Origin: Deltaproteobacteria bacterium
GTDB lineage: Bacteria; Desulfobacterota; Desulfobacteria; Desulfobacterales; Desulfosalsimonadaceae
Reading direction: 5' to 3'
DNA: 6,161 nt
NCBI GenBank assembly: GCA_024280875.1
Contig: JAJRPH010000089.1
Location: 1-6,161, forward strand
How positions within the stretch are numbered: the stretch's first letter is position 1; each line of letters begins with the position of its first letter. Shown piece after piece: positions 5,258 to 6,161 of this stretch. The position numbers were made by a program, and so were the translations under genes. Below the pieces are notes generated by a model. That model did not search any database. It saw only the letters and a program-made list of their open reading frames with translations, and had not been told where the DNA came from.

Positions 5258-6161
5258 ATGATAGGAATATCAAAGCTATACTGCGGCACCGTCGAACCTT
5301 CGGATGCGCTTCGTTACAGCCGCCAATCCAAAGACCTCCCGTCTCACCTGCTCCAGTTCTCTATTGATAAAAAGCCGGTGGTTGTCTGGAATATTACCCG
5401 GCAGTGCAACTTAAAATGTGTTCACTGTTATGCCCATGCAAAAGCCACCCTTCAGGAAAAGGAACTGTCCACCGAGCAGGGGAAACAACTAATCGACGAT
5501 CTCTCCGCAATGGGCGTCCCGGTGCTTCTCTTTTCCGGCGGCGAACCCCTGATGCGGAAAGACCTGCCGGAACTTGCCGGGTACGCTGTTAAAAAGGGAA
5601 TGCGCGCGGTGATCTCCACCAACGGGACATTAATTGACAGGGAGACAGCCCGTGTTCTTAAAGACATTGGCCTTTCCTATGTCGGGATCAGCCTTGACGG
5701 TACCAAAGACATCAATGACAAGTTCAGAGGTGTGAACGGCGCTTTTGACACAGCCCTGAAAGGTATCAAAAACAGTCAGGAGGCCGGCATTAAGGTGGGG
5801 CTCCGGTTTACCATCAACCGCTTCAATGTGGATAAAATTCCGGCCCTGTTTGACATTTTGGAAGAACGGGAGATTCCCCGAATCTGTTTTTATCACCTGG
5901 TTTATGCCGGCAGAGGCTCGGAACTGGTCAATGACGACCTCTCGCTTGAGGAAACCCGAAAAGCGGTTGATCTCATTATTGACCGCACCAAGCGGCTGCA
6001 TGATATGGGCAAGGAAAAAGAGGTCCTGACTGTCGATAACCATGCGGACGGACCGTATATCTACCTTCGTATGCTGAAGGAAGACCCCCGGCGGGCAGCG
6101 GAAGTGCTGGAACTGCTTAAAATGAATGAGGGAAATAATTCCGGCCGGGGAATCGGCTGTA
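5258..6161 (+). CDS. ahbC: 12,18-didecarboxysiroheme deacetylase AhbC (3' end cut by window)
   Basis: AhbC is the radical SAM enzyme of the siroheme-dependent heme pathway. It removes the two acetate side chains of 12,18-didecarboxysiroheme as methyl groups, yielding iron-coproporphyrin III, which AhbD then converts to heme b. The protein begins MIGISKLYCGTVEPSDALRY and SHLLQFSIDKKPVVVWN, which I recognise as the AhbC start. The radical SAM cluster motif is C50-x3-C54-x2-C57 (CNLKCVHC), the SAM-contact motif SGGEP lies at 93-97, and VISTNGT and YVGISLDG follow. The block FYHLVYAGRGSEL, then LTVDNHADGPYIYLR and NEGNNSGRGIGC, is characteristic. The last visible Cys is probably the first ligand of the C-terminal SPASM/Twitch-type auxiliary cluster, whose remainder lies outside. 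ATG 5258 follows GGAG (5245-5248) at 9 bases. About 300 of roughly 390 residues are present. It implies anaerobic, siroheme-derived heme synthesis. Confidence 0.96.
   Translation, partial: MIGISKLYCGTVEPSDALRYSRQSKDLPSHLLQFSIDKKPVVVWNITRQCNLKCVHCYAHAKATLQEKELSTEQGKQLIDDLSAMGVPVLLFSGGEPLMRKDLPELAGYAVKKGMRAVISTNGTLIDRETARVLKDIGLSYVGISLDGTKDINDKFRGVNGAFDTALKGIKNSQEAGIKVGLRFTINRFNVDKIPALFDILEEREIPRICFYHLVYAGRGSELVNDDLSLEETRKAVDLIIDRTKRLHDMGKEKEVLTVDNHADGPYIYLRMLKEDPRRAAEVLELLKMNEGNNSGRGIGC

Noticed and set aside
5630..6043. Minus-strand open frame of 137 codons inside ahbC
   Set aside because: It lies opposite clearly conserved AhbC sequence and has no independent support.
1..6161. CRISPR array, toxin-antitoxin pair or phage-defence cassette
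   Set aside because: No regularly spaced direct repeats, no cas-like or small paired toxin-antitoxin frames, and no nuclease domains were visible.

Overview
The window looks like a chromosomal segment of an anaerobic, AT-rich member of the Desulfobacterota, most likely a sulfate reducer near the Desulfobacterales. The strongest clue is the gene at the right edge. It encodes a very clear AhbC, the radical SAM deacetylase of the siroheme-dependent heme pathway used by sulfate reducers and many archaea. A dispersed-looking palindromic repeat of a kind I remember from Desulfobacterales intergenic regions points the same way. The taxonomic call is inference from protein resemblance; no database was searched.

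Layout, left to right. (1) Positions 1-530, minus strand: the N-terminal part of a very acidic, unrecognised protein that runs off the left edge. (2) Positions 531-917: a divergent intergenic region dominated by a long imperfect palindrome, then an AT-rich stretch with a possible promoter. (3) Positions 918-1664, plus strand: rsmE, the 16S rRNA m3U1498 methyltransferase. (4) Positions 1717-1792: tRNA-Phe(GAA) with encoded CCA, its own promoter overlapping the end of rsmE, and a strong terminator at 1809-1843. (5) About 1844-2700: mobile-element debris. It holds a truncated transposase on the minus strand, a short hairpin that looks like a collapsed copy of the palindrome at 553-720, and a structured block ending in a T-run. 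(6) Positions 2898-3107, minus strand: a dodecin of the subclass lacking the flavin-stacking tryptophan, with a terminator at 2809-2846. (7) Positions 3366-5165, plus strand: an unusual ClpX/HslU-like AAA+ unfoldase with no zinc-binding domain and about 190 extra C-terminal residues. (8) Positions 5258-6161, plus strand: ahbC, cut by the right edge.

RsmE and tRNA-Phe are translation housekeeping genes. Dodecin is a small storage or binding protein, and AhbC makes heme for the respiratory chain. The AAA+ protein is the least ordinary gene. It keeps every ClpX motif needed for ATP-driven unfolding and an IGF loop of the kind that docks on ClpP. It carries different terminal domains, so it may be a specialised unfoldase with its own substrate set. 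It lies 92 bases upstream of ahbC on the same strand, so the two could be co-transcribed. Nothing seen here proves a new multi-gene system; the AAA+ protein, the palindrome family and the structured 2524-2648 block are the best leads.
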